Shown in pieces: positions 1 to 10,683 of a DNA stretch of 64,000 nucleotides. This stretch comes from Hysterangium stoloniferum. Its lineage: Eukaryota; Basidiomycota; Agaricomycetes; Hysterangiales; Hysterangiaceae. Below the pieces are notes generated by a model, which worked only from the letters and a program-made list of their open reading frames with translations, did not search any database and had not been told where the DNA came from. The position numbers and the translations under genes were made by a program. How positions within the stretch are numbered: position 1 is the first letter of the stretch; each line of letters begins with the position of its first letter. Where the stretch lies: positions 124,001 through 188,000 of the forward strand of contig WHVD01000154.1 of NCBI GenBank assembly GCA_015178975.1. Reading direction: 5' to 3'.

Positions 1-479
1 CTGCTTTCCTAATATCGAAGTGCGAATGGTCTCAGGCTTGAGGCCTGTAAGGCATTATGAATTGGTATCTTGCCCACCAGATAAGATATGTTTACATAAC
101 AGCAATAGCTGAGGCTTGATTTGAGCAGACATAGTTAGGTGCTGCTTTGATCAGATAAAATACAAACTTGCCTGGAATTGCCAATATGTCCCGAACAAGG
201 CAAGAGGGGTTTGGAAATTGCGAGCGACGCCTTGCTCACCATTGAATAGGACCACAACTTCTCGAAGTCCTCCAGAGGGTAGCTCGGTGTTGCTGCAACC
301 GAGGTGTGAGAATACTTTTTAAAAAAAACTTTAATATATCGGTGGTTAGATGTAAAAATTATTGATATTAGTGTTGTGGTATCCTGTATAGATGGTGTAC
401 AGCAATTTTAACACCATATTTATGCCAACCGGTGCCTGTGGTGCCAACGGTACAGTGGTCATAGCTGGGATTCTGCACA
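1..479. other. No gene recognised
   Basis: I see no coding region, RNA gene or repeat that I can name here. The sequence is mixed in composition and still contains CpG, unlike the stretch that follows it. Confidence 0.4.
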
Positions 480-1533
480 TTCCAGCTTTCAATGGCATTC
501 TATTATTCCTTGCATCACTTTACCACATCATTTGCCATCTCAGAGCATTTATCCTGTGAATCCATCTTCCCTTCAATACTAGTGACATATCCAATGCCTT
601 CCCAATGCATGCAACCCCACATCATCACACTACCACCATCAAACTTCAATGTTCCCTCCACCTCACAGGAGGGAGAGGCTACAGTGGGCAGAGAGACATC
701 AGGAGTACACTCTGGAGGTCTGGAAGAGTGTTGTATTCTCTGATGAGACCAAAATCAATTGTCTTGGGTCAGATGGAAGGAAGTGGGTGTAGAAAAAGGT
801 GGGGGAGGGGTTGACCGATAGGCAGGTGGAGGGATCATTGAGGTTTGGTGGTGGTAGTGTGATGATGTGTGGTTGCATGCATTGGGAAGGCATTGGATAT
901 GCCATTAGGATTGAAGAGAAGATGGATCCACAGCTTTACTGCTCCATCTTGGAGGATGAACTTCAGCAATCCCTTGAGTTTTACAAAGAAACTCCATCTG
1001 ATACCATCTTCCAGCAGGATAATGGGCCAAAGCATACCAGAAAACTGCTCAAAAGTGGTTTGATGACCATGGCTATATTGTTATGCAATGACCAGCACAG
1101 TCTCCAGATCTAAACCCTTGAAAAGGAGGCTAACTGACTACAACACACTACCTAGTGGAGTGGAGGAGCTTTGGAAGCACTGTCAAGTGGAATGGGAGAA
1201 GATACCAAAAGAGGTGTGTCAGAACTTGGTAAAAAGTATGCCTAGAAGAGTTGAAGCTGTAATTAAGGCCAAGGGAGGGTATACCAAGTACTAGTTTAGT
1301 ATATAGGGTTTATAAAATACAGGCAACAAAACCATTCGGATGTACAAGCTTCATTAGTCCTATTATTACATTGCCATAAATGGACATATGACATCATGGT
1401 TATGTAATCAACATTTTGTGATATTAGAGCATTTATCATAATTTATTCAGAATTTCTAGAATTTATTTTGGGCTAATGCTAAAGGGTCTTTCCAAAACAA
1501 AGAAACATCCGAATGGTTTTGTTGCCTACTGTA
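480..1533 (+). mobile_element. Decayed Tc1/mariner DNA transposon (Tc1-A)
   Basis: This is the remnant of a Tc1-type element. The right terminus is recognisable: positions 1506-1533 read inward from a TA dinucleotide as CAGTAGGCAACAAAACC. An inverted copy of the same motif (ggcaacaaaaccattcgg) lies inside at 1322. No matching left terminus is visible. Positions 492-690 hold a piece of the same transposase in reverse orientation, so the left half has been rearranged into an inverted duplication (584-660 against 838-905). CpG is almost absent, which fits long residence as a methylated repeat. Confidence 0.8.
700..1294 (+). pseudogene. Tc1 transposase fragment, DDE family, inactive
   Basis: In life this enzyme cuts and pastes its element at TA sites. 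The recognisable blocks, in order, are the first catalytic segment (FSDETKIN, about 733-756), the GGGSVMMCGCMHWEG block (about 847-890), the second catalytic segment (FQQDNGPKHT, about 1009-1038), a partial third segment (AQSPDLNP, about 1092-1115) and the C-terminal KSMPRRVEAV...GGYTKY ending with a TAG at 1292-1294. The third acidic residue and the IEHLW motif are missing just after AQSPDLNP, and there is an in-frame stop near 805 plus at least one frame change. The N-terminal helix-turn-helix half is not visible, so the copy cannot be active. Confidence 0.8.
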
Positions 1534-4315
1534 CATCATACAAAAAGAAAAGAATAAGAAGTCTTCCTGAATAACATTCAAAAAACATTAAAAAAAGCAA
1601 AAACATAATCAAAACAATCCTACCCAGCCTTGGGATGACATGACCAATGCATATAGTTAATTTTTTCACCCTATTTGCAATCATTTTAAGTAGGTTCATG
1701 CATAGGATGTTATCAGAAGCTACCACTTGTGCAGATGGTACCTCTTCCCCAATCATAACCAGGAGTGATGATGTCCCTTGTACCCATTGGAGGGTGATAT
1801 CAAAGCCAAGAAATATAGCATGATCCTTGTTTGAGAGCAGCTCTTGACCAATCAGATAACAGAGGACATTTAGTTGTACATATTTGTCATAGGAATATAC
1901 TGGACAAAATACTGTGACACTTACATATCATCAGCACCTTAGCTATGTATCTTGCTCTACCCACCTCCCACTCAGTCTTCCAAACATAACCCTTTGAAAT
2001 CACATGGTCGCATTGGAGGGACAAAAGGCACTAAACCACAATGTGTTATTAGAGTGGATATTAACAGATTCAGACAACAAGAACATTTCTTTTGTTACCA
2101 ACACACCAGATATGTCATTGATGGCACCAGAGCCTCAGCTGTCTTCCTGACACTGCTAACCCACAGTGCATCACCCATGGATCTTTACACACTCAAATAA
2201 CAAGGACATTGTGGACTTTTTATTTATTCAAGGACCAGATAACCATACATGAATGAAATCATTTTCAGGCAAGATGAAATATACCCTTAGTGAAGTAGTG
2301 CATGCTGAAATTATGTCAGTTTAATGGGACTTCAACAACTATTCCACTGATCTCCAAGGTTGTCAAGTTTTAAAAATTGTTAATATCTAAGCAAAATGAG
2401 GAAGGAGGAATCTAAGTCAGGGGGCTGATGATACAAAATGAGCTAATTGAGGGGCTGACAATAGAGATTGTACTAGTCAAGAGGTCCAACTCTATAAATG
2501 TAGTGGAGATTGGCTTCAACTGATGTGTTGCACCTTCACATGAACTGTTGGGATGCTTTGGTATTTCAAACAGAGTGGATAGTATGACAAAAATGAAGAT
2601 TAACACTTAGCTTAATCAACCAGTGGGCTGAAAGACTAAGAGTCGTAAGGTAAGAGTTCAAGGCTTGCTGAAAAACATCTACAAGAGTATTGAGAAGGGA
2701 GGAAGGAGACTGAGAACTAGTAGAGGGTAATATAAGTTGATTTTTGAACTGAAGAATTGTAGCATACATGAAGGAAATTTTATACTACAATGAGACAGAT
2801 GACCAGAGGGCCAATCAAGGAAGTGAAGGGTGAAATGGATTATAGGAAATTAATGACTATGCAGGGAGACTAAATGTAAAGTACTAAACAAAGGTCTGAG
2901 GTGGCAAGTGAGATCTATACAGGGAGACAGTGACAGGGGAGTGAATGGGATGGAGAGGGAATGGAAGGCTAAGAGGGTCAAAACTATGTATAATGAAAAC
3001 AAGTGTCAGGGGCACCACAGGTGGTGATACTGTGGGTGGGGGTTCTGACAGTGAGATGATGAAGGGTATTGAGTCCAAAACAGATTGTGGGGGTCCAAAA
3101 TGATGGGGATCCTAACAAACATCCAAGTCTATTATCTTCCACATCTTTTGTACATTGATCTTCAAAGCCTGAGTGCCCTGAACAACCAGTGTGATTCCCA
3201 ATGAAAGTCATATATTTGCTTCATTGTAAACACCTTGCTGGGAGTGCAGTGGAGTGATTTGAAATGTATCTGGGGGTAAAATTTAGCACAAGGGCTAGAA
3301 TAAGTACAATGCAAATTTACTACACTGATACCTTGGGTGCAGTAAGGAGTTATATGTATGGATAATAGCAAGCTAAAATAACCATGAATTAGTGGGACCC
3401 CCCAGACACTGCCACAGAACAGCACCTGCATAAAACACATTTTATGCCTCCTGATGTTTGTGGAGCAACTTCTGATGCCATTTTGTGTGTATACAATGGT
3501 AGATCAATGAAAACAATACTGTGACAGGGTAATGATCATACCTCAAATGGACCATACTGTGATGGATTATCCACACAGGCCTAATAGCACCATCCCATGA
3601 GCTTAGTGACATTTATAGAGTTTGTAAAAGTGTGATAAATAAACAATATAATTGTTTCCAAGCTCCTTGCTGTGATTAGGGTCTGAATTAATGTGTGTAA
3701 AATGACAAGTACAGTGCATGTAGTCAAACTACACCAGCAGCACATGTGCTTACATCCACAGGTGGGCCATATAAAACTCATTGTCCATTGCAAGTAGACC
3801 ATTATAGGGTGCAGAAATGGTGAGATTGTGCAATGCTGGCACTGTTTCCCATGGGTCAGATGGCATATGTAATGGGTATACCCTTGCTATATATGCACAA
3901 ACCCTGGCTTTAATTCCCAGTCTGACCATTCATTTTCTCCACATTTAACAGGTTATACTGTATGCTACAGGGGATAGTTCCTGTGTGTAGAGTGAACAGC
4001 TATATTTATGTATGGTACAGTGGACAAGTCTGGATGAAAGAGCCAGAGAGGGCCTACATTTGCATACAGGAAGGTAAGGATGTGTTTCAGCACTGGACAG
4101 AACAAGACGTGACACAGGGCATTACCTATTTGAAGTGGGGGCCAGCAGTAAAGATGTACAAAATCCTCAACGGAGAAGGATATCATATTTGCCAAGAACA
4201 GCCTCAATAATGGCGCTGTTGTTAAGGGGGATATGTGGCTTTCAACCTTTCTGTAGCCACATTTGTAAACCAATGTTGTTCATTTTCATCAACTCAGCAC
4301 TGGACAAGTGCTATC
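1534..4315. other. CpG-depleted relic DNA, no intact gene
   Basis: Nearly 2.8 kb with almost no CpG dinucleotides and many short ORFs in all frames, none with a family I recognise. The open stretch at 3962-4210 (+) is the longest plausible coding relic (it contains WYSGQVWMKEPERAY), but I cannot assign it. The sharp return of CpG at about 4316 marks a composition boundary. The likeliest reading is an old repeat that decayed by C-to-T change at methylated CpG. Confidence 0.5.
1619..1930. repeat. Dispersed repeat, copy 1 (CpG-depleted)
   Basis: This ~310 bp stretch is a diverged direct copy of 13922-14245. Shared landmarks include ttttttcaccctatttgc, gtacccattgga, ctcttgaccgatc/ctcttgaccaatc and aggaatatactggacaaaa. 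Many differences are CG in the second copy against TG or CA in this one. I cannot assign it to a TE family. Confidence 0.75.
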
Positions 4316-4530
4316 AGTCGATATCTGGAGCGCGCATTGTGCGTTATGCCAACTAAGTCCATACATCACGGGAAATATTGGCCCCCCTCGTTTTGCAGGA
4401 GAGTCTGGGGAACATATGTCCGGCAGCTCTTCCGAAGTGGTCACATCGCTTGTGAACGTCCAGCCGACATGCCGAGTGCTACCAATCGACTGAACCCCTC
4501 TGATTGTACACTGTCGGGTGCCCCAGGAAT

Positions 4531-4992
4531 CTAGTTTCCAATCCACATGGCCTTCATCCTTCCAAGAAGTGCGGGATCCGTCTCATACGCAGCAGGGTAA
4601 AAGTTGCCTTGGTAGGAGATGGTGGAAACCGCCATCGGTGCTTGCTGATTCATACCATCGTCATCCATCTGCAGGTCATCGTTGCCCAGCAAGGAGTCCG
4701 AGTCGGAGTTGGAGTCGCTGGAGCTTGAATTAGTGTCAGAAGATGAATAGTCCTCGGGGGACCATACAGCGGGGCGGAGGTGGTAGTTGATATCGGGATC
4801 GTCAGATTCATCCTCCGTGGCGGCCCTCCAGGTCTCCCGACGGAGAGCTTCCAATGGCGCGGGAGATGGTGCGATCTTCAGAGAGCCAGGTGATGGTAGA
4901 CAGACGATAAGCGAAGGAGGGACCCGTTGCATCAAGGGACGAATGACGATAATCAATAGACAGTCATAGATTAGTCTTGATGAAACACACCA
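4531..4992 (-). pseudogene. Partial paralogue of the 5.4-6.1 kb gene (copy A)
   Basis: Read on the minus strand, this segment encodes LEALRRETWRAATEDESDDP followed by DINYHLRP and then an acidic, serine-rich stretch (SSSDSNSDSDS). It matches copy B (ETWRATTEDEYDDG...DINYLRP). The block at 4942-4992, with the motif tatgactgtctattgattat on the minus strand, repeats the 3' end of the intact gene (5366-5415). The upstream reading frame shifts between the block aligned with YRLSTITW of copy B and the ETWRAA block, so I treat it as a broken copy. The function is unknown; no known domain was recognised. Confidence 0.5.
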
Positions 4993-4994
4993 CC

Positions 4995-5365
4995 CCTCTT
5001 TCGCTTATCGTCTGTCTACCATCACCTGGCCCTCTGAAGACCGCGTTCGCTTCTACCACGGACCATCTCCCGCACCATTGGGAGCTCTCCGTCATGAAAC
5101 CTGGAGGGCCACCACGGAGGATGAGTATGACGATGGTCCATATCCTGATATTAACTACCTCCGCCCCAATAAGGACGATACCTCCCCTAGGAAAACCCCA
5201 TCGCGGGCTGGACGAAACAGCACACCAGTCCGTCAGAGGTTCGCCCCTTACCAAAAGCGAACTTCTCGCTCTGAATCGTTCTCCGCTACTCTTCCCGAGG
5301 ACCCATCCACTTCCGCCCCTATCTACAATTCATCGTCTCGCCCACCCGTTGCGCAAAGGGACTAA
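4995..5365 (+). pseudogene. Inverted partial paralogue (copy B)
   Basis: On the plus strand this reads AYRLSTITWPSEDRVRFYHG, then a block with ETWRATTEDEYDDG, then KTPSRAGRNST, KFAPYQKR-like and SRSESFSATLPEDPSTSAPIYNSSSRPP, the last part being nearly identical to exon 4 of the intact minus-strand gene. It ends without the C-terminal KVVCFIKTNL segment. Positions 5194-5350 are an inverted repeat of 5495-5660, and 4995-5030 of 4885-4925, so the three copies form a head-to-head/tail-to-tail palindromic cluster. It has no visible start exon. The role is unknown. Confidence 0.5.
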
Positions 5366-5385
5366 TGACGATAATCAATGGACAG

Positions 5386-6148
5386 TCATAGATTAGTCTT
5401 AATAAAACACACCACTTTAGCACACGCTTTGGCATCGCTTCCCCACCTAGAATCGACCATCTTGCGACGGGAACATTTGGCGTCCTTACCTTGACGGGGT
5501 GGGTGAGACGATGAATTGTAGGTGGGGGCGGAAGTGGATGGGTCCTCGGGAAGAGGAGAGGAGAGTGATTCAGAGCGAGAAGCTCGTTTTTGGTAAGGGG
5601 CGAACTTCTGACGGACTGATGTGCTATTTCGTCCAGCGCGGGATGGGGTTTTCTTAGGGTGGGCGTCGTCCGTGTCGGGGTTAGTATCGCTAATCCTGGG
5701 ATGGGTGTAGGATTGTTAGCATAGCGACGTGGGCGGTGATAAGAATGGGAAACAGACAGGTTCAGTGTTTTCAACTTAGTGATGCACTGCGACAGAGAAC
5801 AAAGAGGTGAGATAAATGAGTGTACTGCAATGCCGACTAGCACTTACTGCATCGATGCAAGACCGAGAAGAAGCGGTTCTGTATATAGCAAGTAGCGTAA
5901 GTGATATATATATGGTTAAGGACTTATGAACCTTACAAATCGATGTTCTCGAACTCGGTGACAAACTGAAGGAGAGCATGAAGGAAAGTATATGAGATGA
6001 AATTTGGACGACCTACACTCTCAATCAGAGCCTGATCGATGTTGGGGTATTTGATACTGACGTCCTTCACTGCACGCGTCCTGCGGGACAGGCGTAACCC
6101 CCCCTCGGGTAAAGAGGTAAGGTGCTGCGAAGGATGGTGAGCAAACAT
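5386..6148 (-). CDS. Four-exon gene of unknown function, 193 aa
   Basis: I recognise no family. My model uses exons 5937-6148, 5848-5878, 5758-5786 and 5386-5695, separated by introns of 58, 61 and 62 bp with donors GTAAGG, GTAAGT and GTCTGT; the last intron has a CTAAC branch site and CCCAG acceptor. Joined, the frame is open for 193 codons from the ATG at 6148 to the TGA at 5386. The N-terminal ~70 residues look globular (FISYTFLHALLQFVTEFENI). The middle is polar and low-complexity (KTPSRAGRNST, PLPEDPSTSAPTYNSSS). The C-terminus is basic with two cysteines (KCSRRKMVDSRWGSDAKACA). Support comes from consistent phases, a TATA box about 90 bp upstream, and the same reading frame kept in the inverted copy B. 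The third donor is the weakest point of the model. Confidence 0.6.
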
Positions 6149-6231
6149 CTTGAGTGCTTGGGTGTGAGGTTGGTGAAATTGATGGTGGGTGGTGTAAAGA
6201 CAAAAAGCGCAGTTCCGTAGACGCCTAACAG

Positions 6232-6243
6232 CCTTTTATACCC
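6232..6243 (-). promoter_or_regulatory. TATA box of the 5.4-6.1 kb gene
   Basis: On the minus strand this reads GGGTATAAAAGG, a near-perfect TATA box 84-95 bp upstream of the ATG at 6148. That spacing allows a transcription start near 6205 and a short 5' leader. Confidence 0.6.
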
Positions 6244-6589
6244 CCAAGGGTCGGAGCCGCCACAATTCCTATTGATGACTATTATTGGCAGCTGATAAGG
6301 CAAAAGAAAGCTTCGGCAAAGGCACCGAAAACTCAGGAGAATAATCATCATATTTGATATTTTTGGAAATTGTTAGGAAATACAAAACAAAACAAAACAA
6401 AAGGCTGAAAGACTGCTTTCCAACTTCATGTGACGTCCATCAACCAGTCCTAGTGTCACAATATCACCCAGTAAAAAGAAAATGGCAGGTAGAGCATCAG
6501 CGCAATAAGCAGAGGCGATCCCGTGACACAGCGGCGGTAGGTCGGAACATAGTCCGCCAAAATGAGAAATCATGCGCAAGAGCTGCATA

Positions 6590-6966
6590 CACTGGAGGCA
6601 CCCCAAGATTTTTGGAGTTAGAAAACCTTTTGAAAATGCTAATATTTGGCCAAATTTTCTAAGAATTCTTTTGAAATGATAAATTGTTTGAAATTTTTAA
6701 ATTTTAATAGGATTTTTCAAAGTGGAAAATCATATCTGAAAACTTTAAATTTTTGTCTTAGGAAATCTAAGGAAACATCAATTAGTCAGAGTTTCTTGAT
6801 ACAAATATTTAAAGTTTTCAGATATGATTTTCCACTTTGGAAAATCCTATTAAAACTAAAAAATTTCAAACAATTTATCATTTCAAAGAATTCTTTGAAA
6901 ATTTGGCCAAATATTAGGATTTTCAGAAGGTTTTCAGACTCCAAAAACCTTGGGGTGCCTCCAGTG
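6590..6966. mobile_element. Fold-back MITE, 377 bp
   Basis: The element is one long inverted repeat: the left arm (6590-6750) pairs with the right arm (6804-6966) around a ~50 bp centre. The ends read CACTGGAGGCACCCCAAG and its complement, and ATA flanks it on both sides (6587-6589, 6967-6969). It is very AT-rich with no transposase, so it must have been moved in trans. The TA-containing target is compatible with a Tc1/mariner origin, but that is inference. Confidence 0.85.
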
Positions 6967-6969
6967 ATA

Positions 6970-8746
6970 GGTATTGAGTATGACATACGAACATAATAAG
7001 GAAGTTCCAAAAGTTATAAATAAAGTTGGATGTGCCTTGAAAAGAAAAGTATGGTCACGGGATGATTCCCCAGAGGTATCGAAATGGAAGAAGGACCCGA
7101 ACAAAAAACATTTTGAGGAGACGAGAGAATAATTGATTGTGCACAGGTTGTCAATCGCCAGTGGTCACGGCGACACATCGCTGCTGCATTGATTTCAAAG
7201 TACACTGCTAACTTGCACTTGCTACCTATCGAATGAGAAATTGCCTCTGTAGTATATTGATGGCTAGTGGGTTCTATTTAATAGGCCAGTACTCATGGAG
7301 ATTGCCGTCTTCATTACGGTGTTGTATGCCCGGACGTTTGACACTAGGATGACGCGCATTGTGGGCTGAAACTTGATGTCACAGTCAAGGCTAAGAATTG
7401 TATAAACAGTGCAACTCCTGGTATACAGCCTAGATTTTGAGATCCCAGTTTCCGCAACCGGGATAAGAGTAGCGGCGTAATTCATTGTTCAGAGAATTCA
7501 AATGCCCTCCCAGGCTGACTAAGCCCCACCACATTCGGAAGGCGTTGCAACGCCATGTTTCTCGCAAAGGTTTGATTTCCCTCATGTATCTGCTACTTCC
7601 CCTATATCTACACCTGGGAATTTCTCATTAATTGTCATATCTATGCTTTTATTTGAAGTGAACCGGAAGTCGCTCGCCACTGTAGTTTCATTTGCACTTT
7701 GACATCAACTTTTGCTTCAATTGTTATTTCTGGTGGAATGGTATTTCCCAGTAAACAGGACTTTGTCTAGCTGTTAAATTTATATCATCCTCTTCACATA
7801 CATATACTTATTCCGGGAAGCAAGAAAACTTCTTTTCACCTGACGCTCAATGAGATATATCATGCCAGTCCTCGAGTCGCTCTTGTGCCATCGTATTGTT
7901 TTTCGTCCGCTGGTCATCCCCTCTGTCTAAAGCGGACTTACAGTATTTCACCGCCAGACAACTCTTTCATCTGTTGTCCCTATTGTTTTAATGTCACGGA
8001 AAACTTTAGACAGCACCCGAAAGTGAGCCGTTCCTTTGCACGCGGAATGTCCATACTGCTACAGGTCTTCCCACTGAGTGGCATGCCTTCAGGATGTGTG
8101 CTGTAGGACAATTCCATGGTCATCTGGGACTTTTACGACACCTCAGAAAAGTGGAAAAGCTAGTACGTACCCTCTAGGAGCCTTTATACTACTCAGGCAT
8201 CACGGACATTAGGTGAGAGTGCATCACGAACAGACGACATATCGATCCCATGGTTTGACGTTATGCGAGGGTACGCTTGATATGTATATCGTGACCAGTC
8301 TGTTCAGGTCCGAGTCGTCTGCGCGGCAAAGTTCTAAGTAATTTTCAATTTTATCCCTTTTAAATTTATGCTTATATTTAAATATGCATTAATGCTGAAA
8401 AAAATGTATTTCATCTAAATGCGCGACTATCCAGTGGTAAAAATTCGGGTTTAACTTCAAAAAGCGGGATAACATCATGATTTCAGCTTGTGCAGCTAGG
8501 AGCTACTATGAGAATTTAATAGATGGGACTTCTGAGCTGAGTCAGACAGACTAGAAGATCGGGTCCGACTTCAGCCTTGGGGGAGCGGTTCGTGCCAGTG
8601 AGTATGGATGTCGAATGAAGCATGTAAGGATAAGATAATACATAGAGCGAGTCCTTACATCACGGACTGGTGATTCGTCGTCGGAGCGAGCCTCAGCGCA
8701 AGATGTCTGTCTATCTAAGTGTTGGGAAAATTTGTTGAAATATATA
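6970..8746. other. No gene recognised
   Basis: About 1.8 kb of sequence of ordinary composition. Short ORFs occur on both strands, but none has a motif, splice pattern or promoter I would defend. It is probably intergenic. Confidence 0.4.
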
Positions 8747-8751
8747 GTCCC

Positions 8752-9039
8752 TAAGAAGAGCTCAGTCTCGTATAAGTATAACGGACTAATATAATGTGTA
8801 CCTAAGAAGAGCTATTGTATACAGTAAGCGCATATACTAAGAGAGAAAGGATCGTTCTGTGCTCACCTCAGTCTCGTATAAGTATAACGGACTGAGGTTA
8901 AGCTATGTAGGTTATCCCTTTATATATTCTACATAAAAAAAAGGACCATGTGCTCATATGTGAGACGTGTGGATGAGTGGAGCCTGATCGTGACGACCGA
9001 TCATGTTGTTACCACACCGGTATCACCGTTATTCAGACA
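8752..9039 (-). mobile_element. Solo Copia-type LTR with intron and spliced leader copy
   Basis: The 288-bp unit reads on the minus strand from TGTCTGAATAACGG to CTCTTCTTA and is bracketed by perfect 5-bp duplications GTCCC (8747-8751, 9040-9044). It therefore inserted as an LTR element and later recombined to a solo LTR. A TATA box (TATATAAA, about 8919-8926) lies ~32 nt before the initiator-like CCTCAGT. Exon 1 is 8867-8893 and the intron is 8812-8866 (GTGAGC...CTTACTG...AATAG). Exon 2 is 8803-8811 and the spacer 8788-8802 begins GGT. The 27-nt exon-1 copy joined directly to exon 2 is 8752-8787. Both exon copies are identical. Assignment to Copia is by analogy with the Copia-2 LTR. Confidence 0.85.
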
Positions 9040-9044
9040 GTCCC

Positions 9045-10683
9045 CAAATATGTTGACCCTGCCACATATATGCGGTGCCTTTTGTCTTCAGCAAAATTTG
9101 GCATACATAATGCTGGACTAACGTGAGTATGCTGGGACGACTGTTGCATTTTTCATGATGAACCCCAAACCATTAGTCCAACGCACAGGAGGCGAATGTG
9201 ACACGATATGTTCCAGTGTTTGTCGACGATCTATTTGTTATCGCCAAGGGTAAAGGCAAACAGAACTGCTGGATATTAATACGAGCTATATAGTCGTAAA
9301 ATTAAATGCAAGTTGGTGGTGTCTTCAAGTTATTATTTAGAAATGTGTGGCTGCATCACAGTCACAAAGTCTGTCGTCTAAGCACTCTAGGAACTCAATC
9401 CAGGTGGTGAATGCATTATCGAATGGCAATGAGAAAAAGCGGGCAGTTCGTGATGCAGTAGGTAGTGATTGCCATGGCCTCCGTGTGCGTGATCTTTGTA
9501 AGACAGAGAGTGAGATTGGGATGTGTGTATTATGTCTTGTCCTATAGGTCGATTTGCCCAACGTCAACTCTACCCGTGGGCTATCTTACTGTCAATCCAC
9601 GTCAGCCCCAAGACGCTGAATGCACCGCCCCGTATCCTCCTGAATACTGTCTTACATTCGCTGAGGGTGAAAGCTACACCGCTAAACAAAGACCTATTCT
9701 CTTTACTTCTATGTCCGGTTTCACACTTCCGTCCGGTACCCACAACCCTGACTTCTTCAGGATATGCAGGATACACCCCCGCTGCTTGTGGGTGAGCATA
9801 GTGGGCTCCTAACCTCATCCCTCGTAAACATCTCCAATTTTGTTCCTCCCAACCCTTGGCGTCTAGCCATTCCCGACGCGTCCATTCCTCACGCCAGCTC
9901 CCTCTACGCACGGACCTAATCCCTCCCCAACCACCAACCACCATTATTTTTCGTTTCTTGTGGCCGTTTGTTGTTTATGTTTTGTGCCGAGAAAGCTCTA
10001 CTCTATATGACGATGGCGCGCGGCTTCGGAAAAGCGTGTTGAGGCGCGAGGAGCCTACGAGAGCGGGTACTATGCATATATGCATCTTTGAGGTCTGAGA
10101 TGTTGTGTGGAATGGGGGTATCCAACGAGATTGGTTTGGCATGGGAATTATTTGATTGTGAGCTCAGCCCAACCCTTCTATTCTTTCTTTTTTCCCCTTC
10201 TACGAGACCGGAACTATTATACATGAAAAACTTTCGTGGTTTCAGATACGCAAAATAATGAACTTTCAGGCAGAATTGAGTAGGCAGGTATCTCTCAAAT
10301 AACGTACAAGCTCTAGTGTCGGACCACTTTTACCCCACCCGAAAGGAGCCGTGAAGGAGGCCGAAAAAAGCCAATGATCAAGATATGAGTTTTATGTAAC
10401 TTGCATAACATAATGCGTCGACCGTCGAATGATCGAAGTCAAAGATAATTTCACGACAAATAAGAACAAAACATGGAAAATAAAGAACTTCCTCATTGGT
10501 GACTAAGAAGTGGCTGTTTGTCACATCGATTCCGGGCGCTTCTAAAGGTGTATCAAGTTCGGGGCGGCAATCCCCATCTGTGAACACAGCCACTCGCACG
10601 CACACGAGCGATTCTCAATGAGTTGACAAACTTTCACCTTCAAAATCCTTCACTTATCCCTCGCCTCAATAATGGTTACCTGA
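9045..10683. other. No gene recognised
   Basis: Several ORFs of 60-125 codons overlap on both strands at 9340-10220. None shows a recognisable motif or consistent intron structure, so I leave them uncalled. Confidence 0.35.

Noticed and set aside
5319..5843. 174-codon minus-strand ORF as the real product
   Set aside because: It reads across a predicted intron in a different frame. The frame conserved in the inverted copy B is the one used in my four-exon model.
7885..8106. 73-codon plus-strand ORF
   Set aside because: No motif, no conserved neighbour, no splice or promoter support.
8750..8897. Short spaced direct repeats suggesting a CRISPR-like or minisatellite array
   Set aside because: Only two copies, inside a solo LTR with a target duplication, and explained better by the exon/intron arrangement.
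9570..9944. 124-codon minus-strand ORF overlapping a 115-codon plus-strand ORF
   Set aside because: Neither shows domains, splice logic or a promoter; both look like chance ORFs.
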